Positions 55,100 through 64,000 of a stretch of 64,000 bases of DNA are shown piece by piece (the stretch's first letter is position 1; every line of letters starts with the position of its first letter). This DNA comes from Myotis daubentonii (lineage: Eukaryota > Chordata > Mammalia > Chiroptera > Vespertilionidae): assembly GCF_963259705.1 (NCBI RefSeq), contig NC_081844.1, positions 33,173,341 to 33,237,340 of the forward strand, read 5' to 3'. Below the pieces are notes generated by a model. The model was not told the origin of the DNA and ran no database searches. It saw only the letters and a list, made by a program, of their open reading frames with translations. The translations under genes were made by a program, and so were the position numbers.

Positions 55100-55989
55100 C
55101 ACCCCCGGTTCTAGAATGGAACCTCTGGGACCATGCGGAAGATCCTGGTCTAGGAACCCGCTTTCCCCAGGGGCGGGAGGCAGGAGATGTTTTCAAAGTT
55201 GCTTAAAAATAATTCCCGGATACATCAGGGTTGTTACAAGCTAGGGTTGTTTTTTGTGGGGGGAAGAGGTGGAGGGGAGCTTTGAGGATAGGTCCCCGTT
55301 CTGCTCCCCCACCCCCACCCCCATTCAGTCATGGAGAGGGCAGAGGGCCTCGCCTTGAGGATTTCTTTTTCTTTGAATTTGGGGGTGACCGAGGCTTCAA
55401 CGTGCTGTGACAGCTGCTTGGGAGGGGGTCAGCAAATTTCCTCGGGGCGGGGTCTGAGTCGCCCCTCCCCCTTCCCAGAGGCGGGGCCAGGGTGAACTTG
55501 GGGGTGGTTGGAATGGGAGATGTGGCGGGAGAGGGGCCCAGTAAGTGGAGAAGGGACTACTCCCGCTCTGCTGCCAGTTTAAAATTTGCGGCTTGAGTCC
55601 CTGGTGGTCGCAGAGGGAATTAGGAAATCTACATTTGCTTACTCCCCCTCTCCCTCATTGTTCAAACTCAGAGGGCTCTGGGCAGGGGTCTCTCCAGGGG
55701 CTGGAATTCTGGCTGCCCTGTGCCACCCCCCAGGGTCAGGAAGGGACTCAGTCTAGGAGGACCCAGACCCTCAGGGGCTTAAGGGGCTTTTAAAACAGCT
55801 CCCCCATTCCCCATCTGTCTACTTAGGCCACAGTCTCAAAGTTTTTTTCTTCCTGTCCGTTTCTCCTTATGTGTCTGTCCCTGCCCCTCCCTGCTTTCAC
55901 CACCACCACCATCCACCACCACGGGCTACCAAGCAGGGCCATCTCTAGGACTGAGGTACCCACCTTGGCCCCTGAGCCCACCATTGCAG
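55100..55989 (+). other. TCF3: End of TCF3 intron 1
   Basis: GC-rich intron outside the dense CpG island. It contains G/C-rich runs, a CACC/CCA-rich stretch near 55898-55922 and the acceptor CCATTGCAG just before exon 2. I see no further exon with good splice sites and no young repeat. Confidence 0.6.
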
Positions 55990-55996
55990 CTGGAGA

Positions 55997-56068
55997 ATGA
56001 ACCAGCCGCAGAGGATGGCACCGGTGGGCACCGACAAAGAGCTCAGTGACCTCCTGGACTTCAGCATG
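55997..56068 (+). CDS. TCF3: TCF3 coding exon 2 (residues 1-24)
   Basis: This is the first coding exon. The exon begins at about 55990 after a polypyrimidine-poor but usable acceptor (CCATTGCAG), with seven bases of 5'UTR before the ATG. The initiator has A at -3. Translation gives 24 codons and the exon ends after an ATG codon at a GTAAGC donor (56069), phase 0. It encodes the start of activation domain 1, including L16-S17-D18-L19-L20 (LxxLL) and the LDFS core at residues 20-23. In E-proteins this helix contacts the KIX domain of CBP/p300 and also TAF4. The frame stays open to 56257 past the donor, but that extension is intronic. The amino acids appear identical to human TCF3 as I recall it. 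Confidence 0.95.
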
Positions 56069-59000
56069 GTAAGCCAGGCTCCGCCCATCTCTCATACGCC
56101 CTGTGCACCCGCAGGATTCCTGGGAAAGAAGCCCCAACTGAAACAGCCCCAACAGCCAGACCTCACACTTGTTTGGGTGGAGAGGACCCTAGGTAGAGCT
56201 GGGGGAGTTAGGGTGTCCCTCTGGGGGCAGGCTGACACCCCATTGCGGTGTACATAATTGGGGCCCTTGTCAGCTTCCAAAGGCACCTGTCACCCAGGTG
56301 TGTGTTGGGGCATAGAGTGGGTCCAGTCTACCACTCTACAGGTGGGGAAACTGAGGCCCAGAGAGTGGGAGGGACTGCCCAGAGCCTCCATTGTCTCCAA
56401 GGGGAGGCTCAGCCCTGATCTGTAAAATGGGTGTGATCAGGGTTATTTGCTACATTATGGATTTTTTTTTAAAGGGGGGGGCGGGGGGGGCAGTGTCCAT
56501 GGTTTTAGCAGTCAGGTGACAGGAGGAGACCTCATGAACAGCGTGGGAATTTGGGCAGCGCTCAGTCACCACTACTATCACTGCCATTGTTACTGTTGGA
56601 GAGCGGCAGGCTCCATGGGGGAAGGTGAGAATCCTTATACTTTGGGCGGTTTGATCCACCCTGAACTGCCCATTTCCCTGCCAGGTAGGTGGAGGTTCAG
56701 AGAGGGTACTGGCTTCCATAGGTCACACAGCTCAGACAGGCCCAGTGAGACCAGAAACCAGAGCAGAGCTCCCTTGGGTGCTGGGAGCTGGAGTGTTCCT
56801 TGGACCAGGGTCCTTGGCTTGCTCATCTGTGCAGTGGGCCACCTGTGGCGGGTGTTGGGGTGATCCACACGAACCCAGGAACCCAGCATGGACAGCTCCC
56901 TAAGTTTCACCCCTCCCCCCACCCAAGCACCATTTTTGGTTTGAAATAGGTTGGGGGAGGACACTTTCGGTCTGAATTTAACCCTCCACTAGTATGAGGC
57001 TCAGGCCACTGAGGTCTGTCAAAAACAAGTCCCCAAACTGAAATATCACCCATCCTGCAGAAAAACAGCCCTTGAGACAGGGGGCCTCGGCTCAGGAAGG
57101 GCCAGGCTCATATTTTTAAGCCCGTTTTATTTTTGCCTCCCTGGCTGAGTAACCACGGGTACAGCTCACTTTTTTTTTTGTTAAACTGACAAGTCACAGA
57201 CTACTGGGCCAGAACAGACCCGCTTGGGGATGGGGGAGCACAGGTTTAGAGCTGACCCCTTCGCCGCCTCTGTCTGAGAACCCTGAACCACTTGTCAGCC
57301 TCCCTCTTCTGTCTAAAGGGCCTGAATGTTTTCCCTTCCCCAGCTGAAAAGCAGCAACTCGTTTCACAGATGAAGAAACAGGCTGAGAGGGTGAGGTGCC
57401 TGGTGTCCTCTCAGAGAAACTCAGAGCTTGACTTTTCACTGTCCCTCCTTGTTATAAGAGAGTGGCCTGGCCAGTGGGCACAGAGGCAGCCACCTATTTT
57501 AGCTCAGGTCCCTTCTTCTGTTCCTCCATAGCGCCCCCTCTCACCTGCCCCACAGAAACTGAATTAATTTGTTTCTTTGAACCACTTTGTTTTTAGACTG
57601 AAACAAAGAAACTTAAAGGGAAGCAGCTCTTTTTTGGGGGGTTAGTTTCTCAAAAGTAGAAAAGGCAACAGTCAAAATTAAATACAAAGGAACAAAGGAA
57701 ACCCAATTTAAATTGTTCCTGAGTTTTCTGAGTTAGGAAAGGAAGGTGTTGAGGTGATGATCCCTGAGTGGGCTAGAGATGGCCCTTCTGTCTGATGAGG
57801 GGCTGGGGAGACCAGGGGGTCTGGCAGCCCTTGCCCTGGACCTGACTGGGTTCCCCTCTGAGCTTGGCATGTGTACTGAGGCCCCCAAGTGCCCAAGACA
57901 CCCATGTGCTTTGGGGTTTCACAACATCCCATGTGGTCAGAGCCCCAAGTCCATTTCACAGAAGAGAATACCAAGGGTCAGGGGTATGGGGCCTATCTGG
58001 GCTGATGACAAGGCCCACAGCGCCCAAAGGACACAGCCCATTGCCCCCTGTGGCAAGTGCCACGTCAGCCCCCGATACTCTAGGGGACAAAATGAAGACA
58101 AGCCCCAGGGGCTGGCTGCTGATCTCCAGGCATCTGGCCCTGTTGGTTCTGGTCCTGGCTTCGGCCAGCCCTTCCCCCAGTGTGGGCCTCCGTTTCACCA
58201 GTGGGAGAGGGTCCATCTTGGAGAATAGGGCCCTGGAGAGGCTGGCCCAGTTGAGGGAGCACAGCCACACAAACACATTTCCCAAGAGGGGCGCAGACCC
58301 CATGAGCCTATGCTCTTAGCTCCTGCCAGGGTCAGTTGAGCCTGTGGGCTTAGTTTCTCCTCCTATAGGATGGGGCATGGGAGACAGGACCCCACTTCCT
58401 GGGCCCCTCCCCAGTCTCATGGTACCCACATAAGAGTCATACCTTCAGGTGAGATGCACCCTCATATTCTGGCTGGCCCAGACAGGTTTGGGGGAGCCTT
58501 CAGCCACTCCCCAACGGGCCACTGGCCTCGATTCCAGCTACTTTAATCACTTGCGCCCCAAACGAAATCTGTAAAAAACCCAGATCTGTAGGACATGGCA
58601 AAGATTTGTTTTGGTTGGTTTTTTTTGTGGTAACAGGTTTGTTGATGTTGGATTTTCCCATTAGTACTACTAAGTTGTTTAATCTATAGAGACTTAACAC
58701 CCAGGGTTTGGGCATGGAGGATGGTGCCTAGGGAATCACTCAGCCATGGCGGGTATAGCCCTTCCTGGTCCCTTCTTTCAGCTTCCCACCTCTGTGAGCC
58801 TCAGTTTCCTCTTCTGAAGGGCGGGCAGGCATCAGCAGTCAGGGTATGGTGAGGGCTGCCCAGGCAGCTGCTGAGCACAGAGCCCAGCACGTGGGAGACA
58901 CTCCATCTAGGTCACGCTGTCTGCCCCAGCAGTGGGACCTGACTGTCTTCCCTATATCGCTGCCACTCAAGTCAGGGATGTGCACATGGTGACCTGTGGG

Positions 59001-59405
59001 ACTGGAGGGGCTAGGCAGGGTCTACCTACTAGGTGTAAATGGTTTCACTTTTTTTAAAAGAATACTGTGTATCACATCTAACAGAAGATAAGTTGTATCA
59101 AGTACCTAAATAATTAGTCCATCCAAAAAAATGCAAACCTGGAAAAATATAAAGCTTGTGTAAACAACAGGTTTTAACTTCCACTGGACAGTTGTTGCCA
59201 GTGATGGGCTGTGTTGTCAGAGGGGCCTTGGTTAGGGGCTTCTCCAAGAGAGCCTTTCTCTGCTCAGGCAGTGTGTAGTGAGCCTGGCTGCCTTTCCCTG
59301 CCTGGGCCTTCTGATGAGATAGGACCCCTAGGTAGAGCTGCATCCCTGGATGTGCGCCCCCTAACCCCCCCGCCACCTCATTTACCTCTCTTTGCCTCCC
59401 CACAG
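56069..59405 (+). other. TCF3: TCF3 intron 2
   Basis: Intron between coding exons 2 and 3 with donor GTAAGC and acceptor CCCCACAG. It is notably free of Ves SINEs and holds only MIR-like fragments (for example 56330-56440 and 56690-56780), a G-rich run at 56474-56491, and repeat-free stretches near 57080-57200 and 57540-57720. No supported exon lies inside. Confidence 0.8.
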
Positions 59406-59478
59406 ATGTTTCCGCTGCCAGTGGCCAATGGGAAAGGCCGGCCCACCTCCCTGGCTGGCACCCAGTTTGGAGGCTCAG
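59406..59478 (+). CDS. TCF3: TCF3 coding exon 3 (residues 25-48 plus one base)
   Basis: The exon follows a strong acceptor (pyrimidine-rich run, then CCCCACAG at 59398-59405). It starts at codon ATG (Met25) and ends at CTCAG before the donor GTAGGA at 59479. At 73 nt it leaves phase 1, which fits the split Gly codon expected in TCF3 (FGGSG). Met25-Phe26 complete the hydrophobic face of the LDFS activation helix begun in exon 2, so that motif spans the intron. Residues VANGKGRPTSLAGTQFGGS differ from the human sequence, as I recall it, at three Ala/Thr positions. All three are conservative and none gives a stop or frameshift. The next exon is outside the window. Confidence 0.95.
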
Positions 59479-60229
59479 GTAGGATCCCGCTGCCTCGGGA
59501 CTGCGAGTTTGCATAAAAAGATGAGCTTGTGTAGAGGGTGGGCTGGAGCAGAGCAGGAACAGGGTACAGCACCGGACCTGGAATGTGGAGCGGGGCTGAG
59601 GCTGGCTGCAGCCTCGTGGACAGGGTGCCAGAGGAGGAGCTGTTGGGGAGGTGGGGGGTGGCACTCAGGTCCAGCAACTGGAGTCGGGGCTGGAGAACAA
59701 GCTGTTGTTGCGGCCTCACAACCTGTGTTGAGTCAAGCGAAGGGAGCCTGGAGGTCAGCATATCATCCTTTGTCCAGCACCTGGAACCTAGGCCCCTGGA
59801 CTGGGGATGGGAAGCCTCTGTGTCACTCACAAGGGGGTCCTGTGTGAGACAGGGGCTTGAGCCTCTGAGGTCCTCTTGGCCCCAGTGGGGTCCTGGGTCT
59901 CCATTCCATCCCCAAAGGGGAAACGGGTCTAGAAGGGGCATGATGTAGAACTTTAGCCCTTGACAAATCTTGCCCATCCTGCAAGCCCTGGGAGAGGCCC
60001 AGCTCCTGGCCCTTACTGTATACAGGAGGATTCAGAGGGTTACTGGGACTTGGAGCATTCAAATTGGGTATATCCAGGCAAACCTGAATGAATTGGTCAC
60101 TCCACCTGGCACTGAGTGCCCCTGACATGCCTGTGGGAGGATGGGCAGTATGGCCTAAAGGAACCTACAACGGGGGTCGGGAAGCAGAGAAGCAGGGAGG
60201 GAGCTTCCACAAAACCAGGCCAGTTGTGG

Positions 60230-60530
60230 ATGATCTTCAAGGAGAAGTTTGAGCAGAGACAGGCTGAAGGAGTTCAAGGCAGGGGGCATAGCACATGCAA
60301 AGGCCCTGGGCAGGACCTTGCTTGGCATCTACTGTGCTGGAGAAACGGGAGGAGACTTGTGTGGCTGGAGCAGAGTGAACGGGGGAGAGGGAGGAGATGA
60401 GGGAATGGAGGGGTTGGGGGCATGTCATGCAGGGACTTGTGTGCTATGGTGAGGATTTGGGCTTTCGTCCCAAAGGAGATGGGAGCCTGGAGGGCTGTGA
60501 GCAGAGAGTTGCCATGTGCATGTTGGGGAG
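60230..60530 (-). repeat. L2 fragment (antisense) in TCF3 intron 3
   Basis: AGCACATGCAAAGGCCCTGG, GTGTGGCTGGAGCAGAGTGA, CATGTCATGCAGGGACTTGT and GAGCCTGGAGGGCTGTGAGC are reverse-complement L2. Confidence 0.75.
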
Positions 60531-61177
60531 TCTACTCTGGCTTTTGGGAGGATTTGGGGGAGCCTTTGGGGAGGCTGGCTGTTTCGGTTTCCAGCACCTC
60601 CAGCACTCTGTGTGGACTTTGGCATCTTTCTCGGATCCCAGGATTGGCGCCATGCCATCCTGCATCTCTGAGATCTTGGAGTCATTTCTGAATCCCACTG
60701 GGATATCTAGTGAGGTCTGGCTGGAGGAGGGGGTGTGTTGAGGGGGTGGTTTATGTTCGTGCACCACCCCAAAGGGAGAAATATTGTGTTGCCGCCCCCA
60801 TTGCCTTGCACTGGCCTTCCTCTCTGCCTGAGGAAGTGGCAGCAGGGACAGCCTGAGTCCTCCTTGAGATTTGGAAATCCCCACATCCCTCCCCCCTGAA
60901 ATAGCCCCCAGGAGCTAGGGTGCTTCCACTTCCCTGCCTCAGGCAGAGGATCAGACCCTGGGGGGCTTCCTAAAGGAGGTGCCTTTATCTCCCCCTGGGT
61001 CTCTCCCCTGAGCTGTCTTCCCTAATTTGGTGTCCACTCACAAGGCCAGCAGCCCTTAAGAGCCAAAGCCATGGCCCAGGGTATAAGGGTCCCCTCTAGG
61101 AATTCCTGTAAATATTTGAAGATTGATTTTCCATGGTTTCTGCTGCCCCTGCCCTCCCTCTGGACAGGGAGGGTCTT

Positions 61178-61234
61178 GTTCACACACACACGCACACGCA
61201 CACGCACACATACACACGCACACATACACATACC
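61178..61234. repeat. (CACACG)n / (CA)n microsatellite
   Basis: Alternating CACACACG, CACACATA units for about 55 bp. Confidence 0.92.
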
Positions 61235-61301
61235 CCTTTCATCACCCTCCTTCCAGACAGACTATGTCAGTTTAAGGGGGACACCACTATCAAGAGTTTT
61301 T

Positions 61302-61548
61302 ACCCTAGCTGGTTTGGCTCAGTGGATAGAGTGTTGGCCTGCGGACTGAAGGGTCCCAGGTTCGATTCCGGCCAAGGGCACATGCCCGGGTTGCCGGCTC
61401 AGTCCCCAGTAGGGGGCGTGCAGGAGGCAGCCAATCAATGATTCTCTCTTATCATTGATGTTTCTATCTCTTCCTCTTCCTTCCTCTCTGAAATCAATAA
61501 AGAAATATATAGATAGATATAGATATAGATATAGATATAGATACTTTA
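61302..61548 (+). repeat. Ves-type SINE with (ATAGAT)n tail
   Basis: CTAGCTGGTTTGGCTCAGTG, GGTTCGATTCCGGCCAAGG, CCAATCAATGATTCTCTCTT, AATAAAGAAATATATAG and then (ATAGAT)n to about 61543. Confidence 0.95.
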
Positions 61549-61559
61549 AGAGTTTTCAA

Positions 61560-61765
61560 ATGTGCCCAATGGTGTGGTTCAGTGGTTGAGCGTTGACCCA
61601 TGAACCAGGAGGTCAGGGTACCATTCCTGGTCAAGGCACATGCTGGGGTTGCTGGCTCAAACTCCAGTAGGGGCCGTGCAGGAGGCAGCCAATCAATGAT
61701 TCTCATCATTGATGTTTCTATATCTCCCTACCTCTCTCTGAAATCAATTAAAAACACATTTCTAT
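61560..61765 (+). repeat. Ves-type SINE
   Basis: CAATGGTGTGGTTCAGTGGT, GACCCATGAACCAGGAGGTC, AATGATTCTCATCATTGATG, then AATCAATTAAAAACAC. Confidence 0.94.
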
Positions 61766-62464
61766 TTATTTTTTTAAGTTTCTAAATGCTAATAGGTCCT
61801 CCAGCCACAATCTCCTCACACCTCCTTGTAAGTCCCGGTCTGGCATTTTACTGGTGTTGACTTTAAGTTAACTTGTTTCTGTTAAGTTTATTTCAAAAGG
61901 TCATTTCCTATCAGAAAATCAGCAGCCTGGTCCTAAGTAGGAGGTGTCTCTGAAAGTAACTGAAATAGTAGCTAAGTGCATGTTGAGGGTCTGTGGGCAG
62001 CCTTGCCCATGGCTGCCTGGGCCATCTCTGCTTTGAAAAAATGGTGTCAGAAAGGCACTGACGACCAATCAATGCCAGGCTGAGGCTTTCTAGTTATCGT
62101 CTGGATTGGAAGACATTTAAAACAAGAATAGTTTTTCCAGTCTTTTCCTTTTGGGAAACCCTGAGGCACAGATCTCTACGTGACAGTGCATTCTCTGCCA
62201 AAGACTACAGGGTTCAAGACCACATGAGACATCAGGGAGTGCTCATTGTCAGACTAAAGGAAATGTCTCTATTTTTAATTTCTCCACAGTTTTCTTGGCT
62301 TGTGTAAAGCTAACATGCTTTGGTCAACATCTAACACTTAGGAGAGGTGGCTTTCACATTGGGTCTTTGTAAGGACCCTGCAACATATGTGTGTGATTGT
62401 CCTCTGGGGACAATCACTAGGCTGACTGTGGCCGTGTATTCACTGTGAAATGTCCTCACCCCTT

Positions 62465-62960
62465 AACCAACACTGGGTCTTTTGAAATCATCGTGGATTC
62501 ACAGGACATTGCAAAGAAATATACAGAAAGGCCCCGTGTTCTCCCCCGGCCTCCCAGACATATAGCATGTCTGTAACATAATACGGGATTGGGAAGATGA
62601 CCTTGGTACAGTGCAATTTATTCAGGGCTCACCAGTGCATGTGTGAGCATGTGTGTGTGTGTATGTATAGTTCTGTGCAATTTGTCCTACATTTAGCGGC
62701 GTGAAGCCGCCACCACAAGCGAGACACAGAGCTGTTCCATCATCCCACTCTCCTGTTGCCCCTTCACAGTCACTTGCAGCCAGCGACCACTAATTTAGTG
62801 TTCTCCATCTCTACATTTTGTCCTGCTGAGAGTGTTAGATACACAGACCCATTCCACTTGTCACCTTCTAAAGTTGGCTTTGTCCATTCAGCATAACTTA
62901 CTGGAGATCTATCCCAGTTGTTGGTTCCTTTTTTGCTGCGTTATAAACTTTTTAGCAAAA
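62465..62960 (+). repeat. L1-derived fragment
   Basis: TTGAAATCATCGTGGATTCA, ACATATAGCATGTCTGTAAC, TAGTGTTCTCCATCTCTACA and TGTCCATTCAGCATAACTTA resemble old L1 3' words. Confidence 0.6.
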
Positions 62961-62984
62961 GGAATCATAACACGTGTTAGCAAT

Positions 62985-63130
62985 GACTTATGTCACCATT
63001 TTTTGAGCACTGTATGCCAGGTACCCAAACTGGGTCATTGATTGTGAGTCTTCTGTCCTCATAGGTCAGTGAAATAGGTGTTATTATCATCCCCATTTTA
63101 CTTATGGAAAAGCTGAAACTAATTTAGTAA
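62985..63130 (+). repeat. MIR fragment
   Basis: CATTTTTTGAGCACTGTATG, ATTATCATCCCCATTTTACT and GGAAAAGCTGAAACTAA in MIR order. Confidence 0.75.
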
Positions 63131-63237
63131 CGATCCCAGCTAACCACTCAATGCTACCTCCCCATAGTGTCTCGTAGCCCCACCCTATACTAATGTTTTT
63201 TATTTGCAAGAATTTTTATATAAGAAGATTGCTTATC

Positions 63238-63424
63238 TTTTATTTTAAAAATATTTTTATTGATTTCAGAGAGGAAGGGAGAGAGAGAAACATCATTGAT
63301 GAGAGAGAATCATTGATTGGCTGCCTCATACACGTTCCCAACTGGGGATCGAGGCCACACCGGAAATCAGACCATGACCTGGTTCATAGTTCAATACTCA
63401 ACCACTGAGCCACCTGGCTGGGCA
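63238..63424 (-). repeat. Ves-type SINE (antisense)
   Basis: AAATATTTTTATTGATTTCA, GAGAGAATCATTGATTGGCT, and head ACTGAGCCACCTGGCTGGGC. The middle is shortened. Confidence 0.92.
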
Positions 63425-63522
63425 GGATGCTTACTCATCTTTTGTGATCTATATTGCAGCTGTTTTTTCCCAACTTACAAACTATTGTTAATAATGGAGG
63501 TTTTTCATTTGTCTCAGGGGAT

Positions 63523-63570
<48 letters not shown>

Positions 63571-63590
63571 TATTTATTTATTTATTTTTA
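63523..63590. repeat. (TTTC)n / (TTTA)n microsatellite
   Basis: About twelve TTTC units followed by TTTATTTATTTA, abutting the next SINE tail. Confidence 0.95.
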
Positions 63591-63774
63591 TCCTCACCTG
63601 AGGATATGTTTTTATTTATTTTGGAGAGAGGAAGGGAAAGAGAGAAAAAAACATCTATCTATTCCTCCCATATGTTCTGACCCACATCTAGGTATGTGCC
63701 CTGACTGGGAATTTAACTGCAACCTTTTTGGTGTACAGAACAAAGCTTCAACCAACTGAGCCACCCAACCAGGG
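63588..63774 (-). repeat. Ves-type SINE (antisense)
   Basis: ATCCTCACCTGAGGATATGT tail, CCCTGACTGGGAATTTAACT, and head GAGCCACCCAACCAGGGCT. Confidence 0.9.
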
Positions 63775-64000
63775 CTGGTTTAATTTTTATGATGTCAAGT
63801 CTGTTTCATTTATGATGTGTTTTAGACTTGGTGCCATTTCTGAGAAATCCTTAAAAACTGGATGATAGTCCATTCGGCAGTTCAGATGTGACAGCCATGA
63901 ATGTGTCTGCTCCTTGTTACATCCAGTTGAGGAATATACGGGAAAGATGCTGGAGGGTAGGAAAGCATGCTGTCACCGTCCTTGTCAGAGCAGACATACT

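Larger units (their letters stand above)
53100..55100 (+). promoter_or_regulatory. TCF3: TCF3 CpG island promoter and presumed non-coding exon 1
   Basis: CpG density rises sharply at about 53050 and falls away after about 55100. Within it lie paired CCAAT boxes (53259 and 53283), GC/KLF-type boxes (for example GGGCGTGGCC at 53224), long G/C runs and no TATA box, the usual layout of a dispersed CpG promoter. No protein-coding exon is needed to explain the open frames here; they come from stop-codon depletion in GC-rich DNA. Exon 1 should end at a donor in this island. Two candidates are GAGCAG/GTAACC (GT at 53890) and GGGAG/GTAGAA (GT at about 53496). I cannot choose between them without transcript data. 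Confidence 0.85.
53400..64000 (+). other. TCF3: TCF3 gene, 5' part (promoter, exons 1-3, introns 1-2, start of intron 3)
   Basis: TCF3 (E2A) encodes the class I bHLH transcription factors E12 and E47, nuclear E-box-binding partners of tissue-specific bHLH proteins with central roles in lymphocyte development. The assignment rests on two exons whose joined translation matches the N-terminus of mammalian TCF3 as I remember it (start [10 protein letters not shown], then MFPLPV). Both exons have consensus splice sites in compatible phases. The CpG island upstream fits a housekeeping-type promoter with a non-coding first exon. The bHLH domain and all exons after exon 3 lie beyond the right edge; I saw no exon-4-like coding sequence between 59479 and 64000, in line with the long intron at this place in human. 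The gene boundary at 53400 is approximate. Confidence 0.93.
59479..64000 (+). other. TCF3: TCF3 intron 3, 5' portion
   Basis: The donor is GTAGGA. The intron is still open at the window end. It contains an antisense L2 fragment (about 60230-60530), a CA/CG microsatellite, two sense and two antisense Ves SINEs, an L1-derived stretch and a MIR fragment, each listed separately. The stretches 59480-60230, 60530-61170 and 61760-62460 hold no element I can name. Confidence 0.75.

Noticed and set aside
59480..64000. Search for TCF3 exon 4
   Set aside because: No segment with an acceptor followed by the expected LEDRPSS-like coding was seen; the corresponding intron is very long in human.

Overview
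The window is nuclear DNA from a mammal, almost certainly a vespertilionid bat. The repeats show this. There are about 27 tRNA-derived SINE copies of the bat Ves type, a HeliBat-type Helitron and a SPIN-type hAT element. The SPIN copy is recognisable along its whole length, and SPIN and HeliBat are known from vespertilionid bats. Old mammalian repeats (MIR, L2, L1M 3' ends) form the background. No bacterial, plasmid or intact viral genes are present.

The only protein-coding gene that can be defended is TCF3 (E2A; the E12/E47 bHLH factors) on the + strand. A large CpG island at about 53.1-55.1 kb holds its promoter and non-coding first exon. Coding exon 2 (initiator ATG at 55997, ending 56068) and exon 3 (59406-59478) follow. 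Together they encode the first 48 residues plus one base, which is the start of activation domain 1. The rest of the gene lies beyond the right edge, because the intron after exon 3 is still open at 64000.

Positions 1-53 kb are a gene-poor 5' flank. In human, the gene upstream of TCF3 in divergent orientation is ONECUT3 (19p13.3). By that synteny ONECUT3 should lie to the left of this window, and none of its coding sequence was found here. The flank is a patchwork. Old L1, L2 and MIR debris, Ves SINEs, two long degenerate ATCC-type arrays (7.25-8.2 kb and 17.6-18.2 kb) and purine-rich tracts alternate with short repeat-free islands. The islands have AT-rich homeodomain-like cores in otherwise GC-rich DNA, near 6.6, 9.0, 17.3, 23.7, 25.4, 30.3, 34.5, 36.0, 40.6, 43.9, 46.3 and 52.8 kb. 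They look like conserved non-coding regulatory elements. Many carry ATCGAT, ATTGAT or ATCAAT, the core recognised by ONECUT/CUX factors, and three share the decamer CCATCGATCG. A second, smaller CpG-rich promoter-like segment at 1.1-1.55 kb has CCAAT, palindromic X-box, GC-box and NRF1 motifs but no assignable gene.

The most notable undescribed structure is an inverted duplication of about 0.87 kb per arm (36131-37018 against 38992-39865) separated by about 2 kb. The left arm carries the SPIN element and the right arm keeps the empty target site. The right arm carries a Ves SINE that the left arm lacks. Other well-resolved insertions are a Helitron placed exactly between A and T inside an old L1 3' end, a hAT MITE with an 8-bp target duplication, an antisense ERV LTR nested in L1, and a 35-nt fragment of U2 snRNA. 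Family names were assigned from memory of consensus sequences, not from a search.
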